A DNA stretch of 64,000 bases from Nocardioides sp. (GTDB taxonomy: Bacteria; Actinomycetota; Actinomycetes; Propionibacteriales; Nocardioidaceae). The position numbers and the translations under genes are program-made. The stretch is taken from positions 39,219-103,218 of the forward strand of contig JAUYLL010000123.1 in NCBI GenBank assembly GCA_030698375.1. The letters run 5' to 3'. Positions 34,233 through 40,929 of the stretch are shown here, one piece after another. The stretch's first letter is position 1, and the number at the start of each line of letters is the position of its first letter. A model generated the notes under the pieces. It saw nothing but the letters and a program-made list of their open reading frames with translations, was not told where the DNA came from and searched no databases.

Positions 34233-36341
34233 TTGTCTCCGAGCAGACCGACCGACACTCGATCGAATCACGCACCCGGGCACGACCCCGCTCAGCACAA
34301 GGAGCCCGACCACGCGGACATGAACCACGAGCCCGGCCACGAAGGCCACGGCGAGCACGGGCACGAGGGGCATGGCGACCACGTCGCGATGTTCCGCCGG
34401 CTGTTCTGGCTCTCGCTCGTCCTCGCGGTACCGACCGTTGCCCTCTCGCCGATGTTCGCCGACCTCGTTGGCTACTCCGTGCCGGACCTGCCCGGGGTCG
34501 CCTGGGCCCCGCCGGTCCTCGGCACGCTCGTCTATCTCTGGGCCGGGCGTCCGTTCCTGGCCGGCGGATGGTCGGAGGCGAGGGCGCGCAAGCCCGGCAT
34601 GATGCTGCTGATCGCCATGGCGATCACCGTGGCCTTCGTCGCCTCGTGGGGCTCGACCCTCGGCATCCTGGCGCATCACCTCGACTTCTGGTGGGAGCTC
34701 ACCCTCCTGGTCGTCATCATGCTCCTCGGCCACTGGATCGAGATGCGGTCGCTGGCCCGCACGACCTCCGCTCTCGACTCGCTCGCGGCACTCCTCCCCG
34801 ACGAGGCCGAGCGCGTCGAGGACGGCCGGACCGTCCCAGTGGCGCCCGCCGACCTGCGGGTGGGCGACGTCGTCGTCGTGCGGCCCGGCGGACGGGTGCC
34901 CGCGGACGGACGGGTCGTCGAGGGGTCTGCCTCGATGGATGAGTCGATGATCACCGGTGAGTCCCGCCCGGTACGCCGCGGACAGGGCGACTCGGTCGTT
35001 GCCGGCACCGTCGCCACCGACTCCGGCCTCCGCGTCGAGATCACCGCCACCGGTGACGACACCGCCCTGGCAGGCATCCAGAAGCTGGTCGCCGACGCCC
35101 AGTCCTCGGCATCGCGTGCCCAGCGGCTCGCCGACACCGCCGCTGGGTGGTTGTTCTGGTTCGCCCTCGGGTCCGCTGGGGTCACCGCCGTCGCCTGGGC
35201 CCTCCTCGGAGCTCCGGACCAGGCCGTGGTCCGCACGATCACGGTCCTTGTCATCGCCTGCCCCCACGCCCTCGGCCTGGCCATCCCGTTGGTGATCTCC
35301 ATCGCCACCGAACGGGCGGCTCGCGGCGGGGTGCTGGTCAAGGACCGGCTGGAGATGGAGTCGATGCGCACCGTGGACGCAGTGCTCTTCGACAAGACCG
35401 GAACCCTCACCAGGGGTGAGTCGACGGTCACCGCGGTCGCCGTGGCAGACGGCGTGGACCACACCGAGGACGACGTCCTGGGCCTGGCCGCCGCGGCCGA
35501 GGCCGACTCCGAGCACCCGTTGGCCCGGGCCATCGTCCGCGCAGCGGAGGAGCGTGGCCTCGCCGTTCCCGCCGCACGGGACTTCACCTCGTCCCCCGCG
35601 GTCGGCGTCACGGCGCAGGTCGACGGCGCGACGGTCCGGGTGGGCGGACCGAAGATGCTCGAGGAGGAGGACGCCCGGGGGCTCGAAGCCACCGCCCCCT
35701 GGCGCGACGAGGGCGCCATCATCCTGCACGTGGTCCGCGACGGGTCCGTCGTGGGCGCGCTCGCCCTCGCCGACGAGATCCGCCCGGAGTCGCGGGCCGC
35801 CGTCCGCGCCCTGCACGAGCGCGACGTCCAGGTCGTGATGATCACCGGTGACGCCGAGGCCGTCGCTGCTTCCGTCGCGGCCGAGCTCGGCATCGAGCGG
35901 TACTTCGCGGGCGTGCGCCCCGAGGACAAGGCCTCGAAGGTCAGCCGACTCCAGGACGAGGGCCACCGCGTCGCAATGGTCGGGGACGGCGTGAACGACG
36001 CACCGGCGCTGGCCCAGGCCGACGTCGGCATTGCGATCGGGGCCGGCACGGACGTGGCGATCGCATCCGCCGGGATCGTCCTCGCCTCCGACGACCCGCG
36101 CTCGGTCCTCTCCGTCATCGAGCTCTCGGCGGCGACGTACCGCAAGAGCGTCCAGAACCTCGCCTGGGGCGCCGGCTACAACCTGGTCGCGATCCCACTC
36201 GCGGCCGGGGTGCTCGCTCCGGTGGGGTTCGTCCTGCCGATGTCGGTCGGCGCGGTCCTGATGTCGGCCTCGACCGTGGTGGTCGCGCTCAACGCCCAGC
36301 TTCTGCGGCGGCTCGACCTCCGGCCCGAGCACGTGGGCTGA
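34233..36341 (+). CDS. copB: Copper-type heavy-metal P-type ATPase, CopB-like (P1B-3)
   Basis: A 702-residue metal-exporting ATPase. The first ~50 residues are His-rich ('HEGHGEHGHEGHGDH') and replace the usual metal-binding domain. Eight transmembrane helices follow. The ion-binding helix has 'VIACPHALGLAIPL': the CPH motif marks the CopB group that exports copper or silver. Other motifs: 'SMDESMITGESRPV' (actuator), 'LFDKTGTLTRGES' with the phosphorylated Asp near residue 387, 'EADSEHPLARAI', and 'MVGDGVNDAPALAQADVG'. The TTG at 34233 has GAAGGAGAG upstream with good spacing. The CsoR-like operator just upstream and the DUF305 lipoprotein gene before it support copper detoxification. Confidence 0.95.
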   Translation: MSPSRPTDTRSNHAPGHDPAQHKEPDHADMNHEPGHEGHGEHGHEGHGDHVAMFRRLFWLSLVLAVPTVALSPMFADLVGYSVPDLPGVAWAPPVLGTLVYLWAGRPFLAGGWSEARARKPGMMLLIAMAITVAFVASWGSTLGILAHHLDFWWELTLLVVIMLLGHWIEMRSLARTTSALDSLAALLPDEAERVEDGRTVPVAPADLRVGDVVVVRPGGRVPADGRVVEGSASMDESMITGESRPVRRGQGDSVVAGTVATDSGLRVEITATGDDTALAGIQKLVADAQSSASRAQRLADTAAGWLFWFALGSAGVTAVAWALLGAPDQAVVRTITVLVIACPHALGLAIPLVISIATERAARGGVLVKDRLEMESMRTVDAVLFDKTGTLTRGESTVTAVAVADGVDHTEDDVLGLAAAAEADSEHPLARAIVRAAEERGLAVPAARDFTSSPAVGVTAQVDGATVRVGGPKMLEEEDARGLEATAPWRDEGAIILHVVRDGSVVGALALADEIRPESRAAVRALHERDVQVVMITGDAEAVAASVAAELGIERYFAGVRPEDKASKVSRLQDEGHRVAMVGDGVNDAPALAQADVGIAIGAGTDVAIASAGIVLASDDPRSVLSVIELSAATYRKSVQNLAWGAGYNLVAIPLAAGVLAPVGFVLPMSVGAVLMSASTVVVALNAQLLRRLDLRPEHVG

Positions 36342-36359
36342 GTGAGGGCCGGCCGGCCC

Positions 36360-36594
36360 TCACTCCTCGCCGAACACGTGGCGCCGGACGACCCTGCGCA
36401 GGGAGAGGTCGGTCGAGACGTGCGCCATCTCGCCGTACTGGTTGGAGACCGTGAACCGCACGATCGGGACGTTCTCGTACGACGGGCTCGAGCGAGACCA
36501 TGACCTCCTCGGGAGCCCGGTCCTCACCGGGGTCCTCCGAGGTTCGTGCGAGCGATCCGAGCACGAGCACCCCCACCACGACGTACGTCGCCAC
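36360..36594 (-). pseudogene. Small gene with a frame disruption, directly behind tRNA-Thr
   Basis: Two minus-strand frames both look coding (nearly every third base is G or C) but do not join. The first runs from GTG at 36594: 'MATYVVVGVLVLGSLART' (one membrane helix) to about 'EEVMVSLEPVVRE'. The second ends at 36360: 'NVPIVRFTVSNQYGEMAHVS' to 'RRVVRRHVFGEE'. Adding one base near 36470-36482 would give a continuous protein of about 78 residues. The GTG starts one base after the tRNA-Thr 3' end, leaving no ribosome binding site. I do not recognise the family. It may be a sequencing error, a true mutation, or two unrelated pieces. Confidence 0.5.
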
Positions 36595-36595
36595 G

Positions 36596-36668
36596 AGCCG
36601 CGTGCCGGACTCGAACCGGCGACCTTCGCTTTACAAGAGCACTGCTCTACCAACTGAGCTAACGCGGC
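36596..36668 (-). tRNA. tRNA-Thr (anticodon TGT)
   Basis: A cloverleaf of 73 bases on the minus strand. Acceptor GCCGCGT/ACGCGGC, D arm GCTC/GAGC, T arm with GGTTCGAGTCC. The anticodon loop CTTGTAA gives TGT, reading ACA threonine codons. The CCA end is not encoded (the next bases are CGT). The anticodon stem GTGCT/AGCGA has one G-A opposition at the outermost pair and one T-G pair. The gene is followed immediately by the small disrupted gene at 36594. Confidence 0.93.
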
Positions 36669-36747
36669 GGGTCCTCGGCGAGCGGCGCAGTGCGTCGACG
36701 GAGGCCGCGCACATGCTAGACGCCCCACGCGAAATGGCCTGGCACAC

Positions 36748-36773
36748 GTTTGTCACGGACGCCCGCCGGGCAC
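36748..36773 (+). promoter_or_regulatory. Candidate SigB/SigF-type stress promoter for csbD
   Basis: GTTT at 36748-36751 and GGGCAC at 36768-36773 are separated by 16 bases, close to the actinobacterial general-stress sigma pattern GTTT-N14-16-GGGTAT. It lies 63 bases upstream of csbD, a gene type usually under such control. The GGG element matches only four of six bases. Confidence 0.4.
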
Positions 36774-36835
36774 CTTAGGACCAGACGGTCACAGACCGTC
36801 GATAAGCATCCCCGACACCCCCCGAGGAGTACGAG

Positions 36836-37006
36836 ATGGGTCTCGACGACAAGATCAGCAACAAGTCCGAAGAGCTCAAGGGCAAGGGCAAGGAGTCCTA
36901 CGGCAAGGCCAGCGGCGACGAGTCGAAGGAAGCCGAGGGCAAGGCCGACCAGGGCAAGTCGAACCTGAAGCAGGCCGGCGAGAAGGTCAAGGACGTCTTC
37001 AAGTGA
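36836..37006 (+). CDS. CsbD family stress protein
   Basis: A 56-residue, highly charged, probably disordered or helical protein: 'MGLDDKISNKSEELKGKGKE', then 'SYGKASGDESKEAEGKADQ', ending 'LKQAGEKVKDVF' plus a Lys. The repeated 'KAxGxxxxxEGKADQ-KGxLKQAGEKVKDAF' layout is diagnostic of CsbD, an abundant general-stress protein with no known biochemical activity. The ATG has GAGGAG 7 bases upstream. It is followed by a hairpin terminator at 37034. This ORF is shorter than 60 codons and easy to miss. Confidence 0.93.
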   Translation: MGLDDKISNKSEELKGKGKESYGKASGDESKEAEGKADQGKSNLKQAGEKVKDVFK

Positions 37007-37033
37007 GGCATTGACCCAGGACGACACGACACG

Positions 37034-37055
37034 GCGCGGAAGCACTCTTCCGCGC
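37034..37055 (+). terminator. Terminator hairpin after csbD
   Basis: GCGCGGAAG (37034-37042) and CTTCCGCGC (37047-37055) pair perfectly around CACT, 28 bases after the csbD stop. It is followed by TGTTCGTGCGTT, a mildly T-rich stretch. Confidence 0.75.
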
Positions 37056-37171
37056 TGTTCGTGCGTTCCGGGCAGTTTCTCCACCTGCCGGATGTCGAGA
37101 AGCTCCGACCGGCTACGTCCCCGACGTGAACGCGACCAGAATGGGTCGCACCCGCCTCGAGGAGAACGACC

Positions 37172-37579
37172 ATGGCCAAGTACCTGCTGCTCAAGCACTA
37201 CCGCGGCGCCCCTCCCCCGGGCCACGACGTGCCGATGGATCGGTGGACCCCCGAGGAGATCTCGGACCACGTGCAGTACATGAACGACTTCGCGGCCCGA
37301 CTGGAGGAGTCCGGCGAGTTCGTCGACGCCCAGGCTCTCGCCCCCGAGGGGACGTGGGTGCGGTACGACGGCGAGGGGCGCCCGCCCGTCACCGACGGCC
37401 CGTTCGCCGAGACCAAAGACCTCATCGCCGGCTGGATGGTGATCGACGTCGACAGCCACGACCGTGCGATCGAGCTGGCGGGCATCCTTTCGGCAGCACC
37501 CGGGGCAGACGGGAAGCCGATCCACGAGTGGCTCGAGGTGCGCCCCTTCCTGAGCGCGCCGCCCACCATCACCGAGTGA
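37172..37579 (+). CDS. YCII/DGPF-domain protein
   Basis: A 135-residue protein of the YCII-related family. It has 'MAKYLLLKHYRGAPP' at the start, then 'HVQYMNDFAARLEESGEFVD', the eponymous 'VTDGPFAETKDLIAGWMVID' with its D-G-P-F box, and 'AIELAGILSAAPG' near the end. YCII proteins form a small ferredoxin-like fold with a His/Asp pair and are almost always encoded next to an ECF sigma factor of the type found here, but what they sense or catalyse is unsettled. The ATG at 37172 has GAGGAG upstream. Sixteen bases separate it from the sigma factor gene. Confidence 0.92.
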   Translation: MAKYLLLKHYRGAPPPGHDVPMDRWTPEEISDHVQYMNDFAARLEESGEFVDAQALAPEGTWVRYDGEGRPPVTDGPFAETKDLIAGWMVIDVDSHDRAIELAGILSAAPGADGKPIHEWLEVRPFLSAPPTITE

Positions 37580-37595
37580 GCCCGGGCGAGCCCGC

Positions 37596-38744
37596 GTGAG
37601 CACCGTGGACGAGGCCCTGCTCCGAAGCCTCGTGCCGGGCGTCCTCGGCATCCTCGTGCGCCGCGGAGCCGACTTCGCGGCAGCCGAGGATGCCGTGCAG
37701 GACGCCCTGGTCGAGGCGGTCCGCGCCTGGCCGGCCGCCCCACCACGAGACCCGAAGGCGTGGCTCGTCACCGTCGCCTGGCGGCGCTTCCTCGACGCCA
37801 CCCGGGCCGGCGCCGCCCGCCGGCGACGTGAGGAGCTCCTCGACCGGGTGTCGGCGCCCGGACCAGCACCGTCGACGGACGACACGCTCCAGGTCTACTT
37901 CCGGTGCGCCCATCCGTTGCTGACGCCGTCCTCCGCGGTGGCGCTGACCCTGCGCGCGGTCGGCGGGCTGACCACCCGACAGATCGCCCAGGCCTACCTG
38001 GTGCCCGAGGCGACGATGGCGCAGCGGATCAGTCGCGCCAAGCGGACGGTCTCCGGGGTGCGGTTCGACCAGCCTGGTGATGTCGCCACCGTGCTGCGCG
38101 TCCTCTACCTGGTCTTCAACGAGGGTTACTCAGGCGACGTCGACCTCGCGGTCGAGGCCCTCCGCCTCACCCGGCAGCTCGCCGGCATCATCAACCACCC
38201 AGAGGTGTCCGGCCTGCTCGCGCTCATGCTGCTCCACCACGCCCGGCGCGCGACGAGGACGGCCCCCGATGGGTCCCTCGTGCCACTCGCCGAGCAGGAC
38301 CGCGCCCGGTGGGACAGCGCGGCGATCACCGAGGGCGTTCGGGTCCTGCAGGCGGCTCTCGCCCGCGACCAGCTCGGCGAGTACCAGGTCCAGGCCGCCA
38401 TCGCAGCGCTCCATGCTGACGCCCGCACCGTCGAGGAGACCGACTGGGTGCAGGTCGTCGAGTGGTACGACGAGCTGGTCCGCCTGACCGACAGCCCGGT
38501 GGTCCTGCTCAACCGGGCGGTGGCCGTGGGCGAGGCCGACGGGGCCCGTGCCGGCCTGGCGGCCCTCGCAGGTCTCGACGCGTCGCTGCCCCGCCACACC
38601 GCGGTGGCGGCGTACCTCCACGAGCGGGACGGCGACACCGCCACGGCCGCGCGGCTCTACGCCGAGGCAGCGCACCGGGCCACGACCCTCGCCGAGCGCG
38701 ACCACCTGGCGCGCCAGGCCGCTCGGCTCCACGCGCGTGGGTGA
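37596..38744 (+). CDS. ECF-family RNA polymerase sigma factor with C-terminal DUF6596/TPR-like extension
   Basis: A 382-residue sigma factor of the YCII-associated group. Region 2 is at residues about 15-75 ('FAAAEDAVQDALVEAVRAW', 'PKAWLVTVAWRRFLDATR'). Region 4 is at about 108-150 ('LRAVGGLTTRQIAQAYLVPE' then 'QRISRAKRTV'). The long C-terminal part starts 'VLRVLYLVFNEGYSG' (DUF6596) and ends in helical repeats ('LNRAVAVGEADGARAGLAAL'). The extension is thought to replace an anti-sigma factor as the sensory part. It starts with GTG at 37596 and is presumably co-transcribed with the YCII gene. The signal is unknown. Confidence 0.92.
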   Translation: MSTVDEALLRSLVPGVLGILVRRGADFAAAEDAVQDALVEAVRAWPAAPPRDPKAWLVTVAWRRFLDATRAGAARRRREELLDRVSAPGPAPSTDDTLQVYFRCAHPLLTPSSAVALTLRAVGGLTTRQIAQAYLVPEATMAQRISRAKRTVSGVRFDQPGDVATVLRVLYLVFNEGYSGDVDLAVEALRLTRQLAGIINHPEVSGLLALMLLHHARRATRTAPDGSLVPLAEQDRARWDSAAITEGVRVLQAALARDQLGEYQVQAAIAALHADARTVEETDWVQVVEWYDELVRLTDSPVVLLNRAVAVGEADGARAGLAALAGLDASLPRHTAVAAYLHERDGDTATAARLYAEAAHRATTLAERDHLARQAARLHARG

Positions 38745-38778
38745 GGCGCGGTCCCGCGGCACGTCGGGCGGAAATCTG

Positions 38779-38807
38779 TTGTCCCTACCCGGGCGCCGCC
38801 GTACCGT
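38779..38807 (+). promoter_or_regulatory. Candidate promoter of the small-ORF/RNA element
   Basis: TTGTCC (38779-38784) and TACCGT (38802-38807) with a 17-base spacer resemble a primary-sigma promoter. Transcription would start near 38813, only about 8 bases before AAAGGAGGT at 38821. Confidence 0.55.
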
Positions 38808-38811
38808 TGTC

Positions 38812-39003
38812 GCACACGGGAAAGGAGGTGGTCCGGAGTTGAATTCTTCCAGGACGCGTGAGGTGGCTGCCGGCTAGTTCGGCCCCCGCGCAACAGCAGT
38901 AGTGGCCGGGCAGAACCGGCCGAATTCACAGCAGTCACCCGACCCGCGGGCGATCCGGGGCACGTCCCCCCGGAGCGGTGGACCTCCACCACGCCCGCGG
39001 GTC
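38812..39003 (+). ncRNA. Candidate structured RNA (leader or small RNA) between the sigma factor and pdxH
   Basis: After the 12-codon ORF the sequence contains a hairpin GGCCGG/CCGGCC (38904-38921), then a compact three-way junction. Its 12-base outer stem is 38941-38952 with 38992-39003. Two inner hairpins are CCGGGG/CCCCGG (38955-38973) and GGTGG/CCACC (38977-38990). The junction ends 8 bases before the pdxH stop on the other strand, so it may also terminate pdxH. GAATTC occurs twice (38841-38846, 38922-38927). The whole 267-base gap 38745-39011 has no larger gene. Confidence 0.5.
38839..38877 (+). CDS. 12-codon open reading frame with a very strong ribosome binding site
   Basis: TTG start, peptide 'MNSSRTREVAAG', TAG stop. 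The site AAAGGAGGT (38821-38829) is a nearly perfect complement of the 16S rRNA tail and lies 9 bases before the TTG. The longer frame through it continues upstream as 'RRRTVVAHGKGGGPELNSS', so an alternative longer product cannot be excluded, but the promoter position argues for the short one. I believe this C-terminal string recurs in other actinobacteria but cannot confirm it here. It could be a leader peptide or a dual-function RNA. Confidence 0.5.
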   Translation: MNSSRTREVAAG

Positions 39004-39011
39004 GCTGCGTG

Positions 39012-39713
39012 TCAGGGCGCCAGTCGCTCGAGCACCCACGCGCCGCCGTCACGGCGGTAGCGCAGCCGGTCGTGCATCCGGCCGCCGCGGCCCTGCCAGA
39101 GCTCGACGGTCTCGGGCCGCACGCGGTACCCGCCCCAGTGCGGCGGCGCGGGGATCGGGTCGCCGGACTCCACCCCACCGAAGCGCGCGGCCACCTCGGC
39201 GTACGACCCCTCCAGCGCGGCCCGGTCGGGCACGACCTCGGACTGGGCCGAGGCCCACGCACCGAGCTGCGAGGCGCGCGGCCGGCTGGCGAAGTAGGCC
39301 TCGGTCTCCTCCCGCGGCACGGGGTCGGCGATCCCCTCGACGCGGACCTGCCGCTGCAGTGCGTACCACCCCAGGTGCAGGGTGCAGCGTCCACCGGTGG
39401 CCGCGAGCTCGCGACCCTTGGCGGAGGCGTAGTTCGTGTAGAGCACGAGACCGGCGTCCGCGCCGGGAGCGTCGATCCCCTTGAGCAGCACGGTGCGCGC
39501 GTGCGGACGGCCCTCGGCGTCGACGGTCGCGAGCACCATGGCGTTCGGCTCGACCATGCCGAGCTCGCCGGCCACCAGGGCCTCGTCGAGCCAGCGCTGC
39601 AGCTGCACGACCGGGTCGTCCGCCACCGCGGTCTCCTCCAGCCCACCGCGCACGTAGTCCTCGCGCAGTTCCTGGAGCCGTCGCGTCAGGTCGCCGGGGT
39701 CGGGGGTCGTCAC
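39012..39713 (-). CDS. pdxH: Pyridoxamine/pyridoxine 5'-phosphate oxidase
   Basis: A 233-residue FMN enzyme that makes pyridoxal 5'-phosphate. It has 'LREDYVRGGLEETAVADDPV' (substrate-side N-terminus), 'EPNAMVLATVDAEGRPHART' and 'VLLKGID' (FMN phosphate site), 'FYTNY-S-KGREL'-like 'LYTNYASAKGRELAATG', 'SRPRASQLGAWASAQS' and the C-terminal 'PPHWGGYRVRPETVELWQGR' signature. The length and motifs are complete. The GTG at 39713 ('VTTPDPGDLTRRLQ') lies 13 bases after a possible -10 (TACCTT); no Shine-Dalgarno sequence is visible. It diverges from citrate synthase (109-base gap) and its 3' end abuts the structured element. Confidence 0.95.
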   Translation of the reverse strand: MTTPDPGDLTRRLQELREDYVRGGLEETAVADDPVVQLQRWLDEALVAGELGMVEPNAMVLATVDAEGRPHARTVLLKGIDAPGADAGLVLYTNYASAKGRELAATGGRCTLHLGWYALQRQVRVEGIADPVPREETEAYFASRPRASQLGAWASAQSEVVPDRAALEGSYAEVAARFGGVESGDPIPAPPHWGGYRVRPETVELWQGRGGRMHDRLRYRRDGGAWVLERLAP

Positions 39714-39822
39714 CGGTCGAAGGTATCCGGGGCGCCGTGGCGCCGACCACCTGTGTTCGGCAGAATGCCCTGCGACCCGGTGGACGCTCGTCGGCCGGGG
39801 CCGCAGACGAAGGAGTCGACGC

Positions 39823-40926
39823 ATGACCGAGGTGCAGCACGGACTCGAGGGCGTGGTCGCGTTCGAGACCCAGATCGCCGAGCCCGACAAGGAGGGCTCC
39901 GCGCTCCGCTACCGCGGGGTCGACATCGAGGACATCGTCGGCCGGGTGCCGTTCGAGAACGTCTGGGGCCTGCTGATCGACGGCTCCTACGCCCCCGGCC
40001 TCCCGCCCGCGGAGGCGTACAGCATCCCGGTGCACACGGGTGACGTCCGTGTCGACGTCCAGGCCGCGATCGCCATGCTCGCGCCGGCCTTCGGCTTCGG
40101 CCAGACCTACGACATCTCCGACGAGCAGGCCCGCGAGGACCTCTCCCGCGTGGCCGTCATGGTCCTCTCGTACGCCGCCCAGTCCGCGCGCGGGCTCGAC
40201 CAGCCCGTGGTGCCCCAGAAGCTCGTCGACGAGGGCGGCACCCTGGCCGAGAAGTTCCTCATCCGCTGGAAGGGCGAGGCCGACCCCGCCCACGTCAAGG
40301 CGATCGACGCCTACTGGAGCTCCGCGGCCGAGCACGGCATGAACGCCTCCACCTTCACCGCCCGCGTGATCACCTCCACCGGTGCCGACGTGGCTGCTGC
40401 CTTCTCCGGTGCGATCGGCGCGATGAGCGGCCCGCTGCACGGCGGCGCCCCCTCGCGCGTCCTCGGGATGATCCGCGACGTCGAGGAGAGCGGCGACGCC
40501 CGCGCCTACGTCAAGGGTCTGCTCGACAAGGGCGAGCGGCTGATGGGCTTCGGCCACCGCGTCTACCGCGCTGAGGACCCCCGCGCCCGCGTGCTCCGCC
40601 GTACCGCTCGTGAGCTCTCGGCTCCCCGCTACGAGGTCGCCGAGGCGCTCGAGAAGGCCGCGCTCGCCGAACTCCGCGAGCGCCGCCCCGACCGGGTGCT
40701 CGAGACCAACGTCGAGTTCTGGGCCGCCATCGTCCTCGACTTCGCCGAGGTGCCGTCGAACCTGTTCACCTCGATGTTCACCTGCGCCCGCACCGGCGGC
40801 TGGTCGGCGCACATCCTCGAGCAGAAGCGCACCGGCCGGCTGATCCGTCCCTCGGCGATCTACACCGGCCCCGACCCCCGCAGTGCCGACCAGATCGAGG
40901 GCTGGGACACCGCCTGGGAGAAGTGA
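39823..40926 (+). CDS. Citrate synthase (CitA-type)
   Basis: A 367-residue citrate synthase that condenses acetyl-CoA with oxaloacetate. It has 'LRYRGVDIEDIVGRVPFENV', the first catalytic His region 'SAAEHGMNASTFTARVITST', 'SGPLHGGAPSRVL' (His of the oxaloacetate site), 'GFGHRVYRAEDPRARVL' and the Asp in 'ETNVEFWAAIVLDFAEVP'. It is about 60 residues shorter than hexameric GltA and resembles the second actinobacterial enzyme CitA, so a main citrate synthase may lie elsewhere. The ATG at 39823 has GAAGGAG 7-8 bases upstream. It ends 3 bases before the convergent luciferase-like gene. Confidence 0.94.
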   Translation: MTEVQHGLEGVVAFETQIAEPDKEGSALRYRGVDIEDIVGRVPFENVWGLLIDGSYAPGLPPAEAYSIPVHTGDVRVDVQAAIAMLAPAFGFGQTYDISDEQAREDLSRVAVMVLSYAAQSARGLDQPVVPQKLVDEGGTLAEKFLIRWKGEADPAHVKAIDAYWSSAAEHGMNASTFTARVITSTGADVAAAFSGAIGAMSGPLHGGAPSRVLGMIRDVEESGDARAYVKGLLDKGERLMGFGHRVYRAEDPRARVLRRTARELSAPRYEVAEALEKAALAELRERRPDRVLETNVEFWAAIVLDFAEVPSNLFTSMFTCARTGGWSAHILEQKRTGRLIRPSAIYTGPDPRSADQIEGWDTAWEK

Positions 40927-40929
40927 CCG

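Noticed and set aside
36363..36728. A 122-codon frame running through tRNA-Thr
   Set aside because: The N-terminal part is the antisense or sense reading of a tRNA ('LAQLVEQCSCKAKVAG'), a common artefact; only its C-terminal part looks coding.
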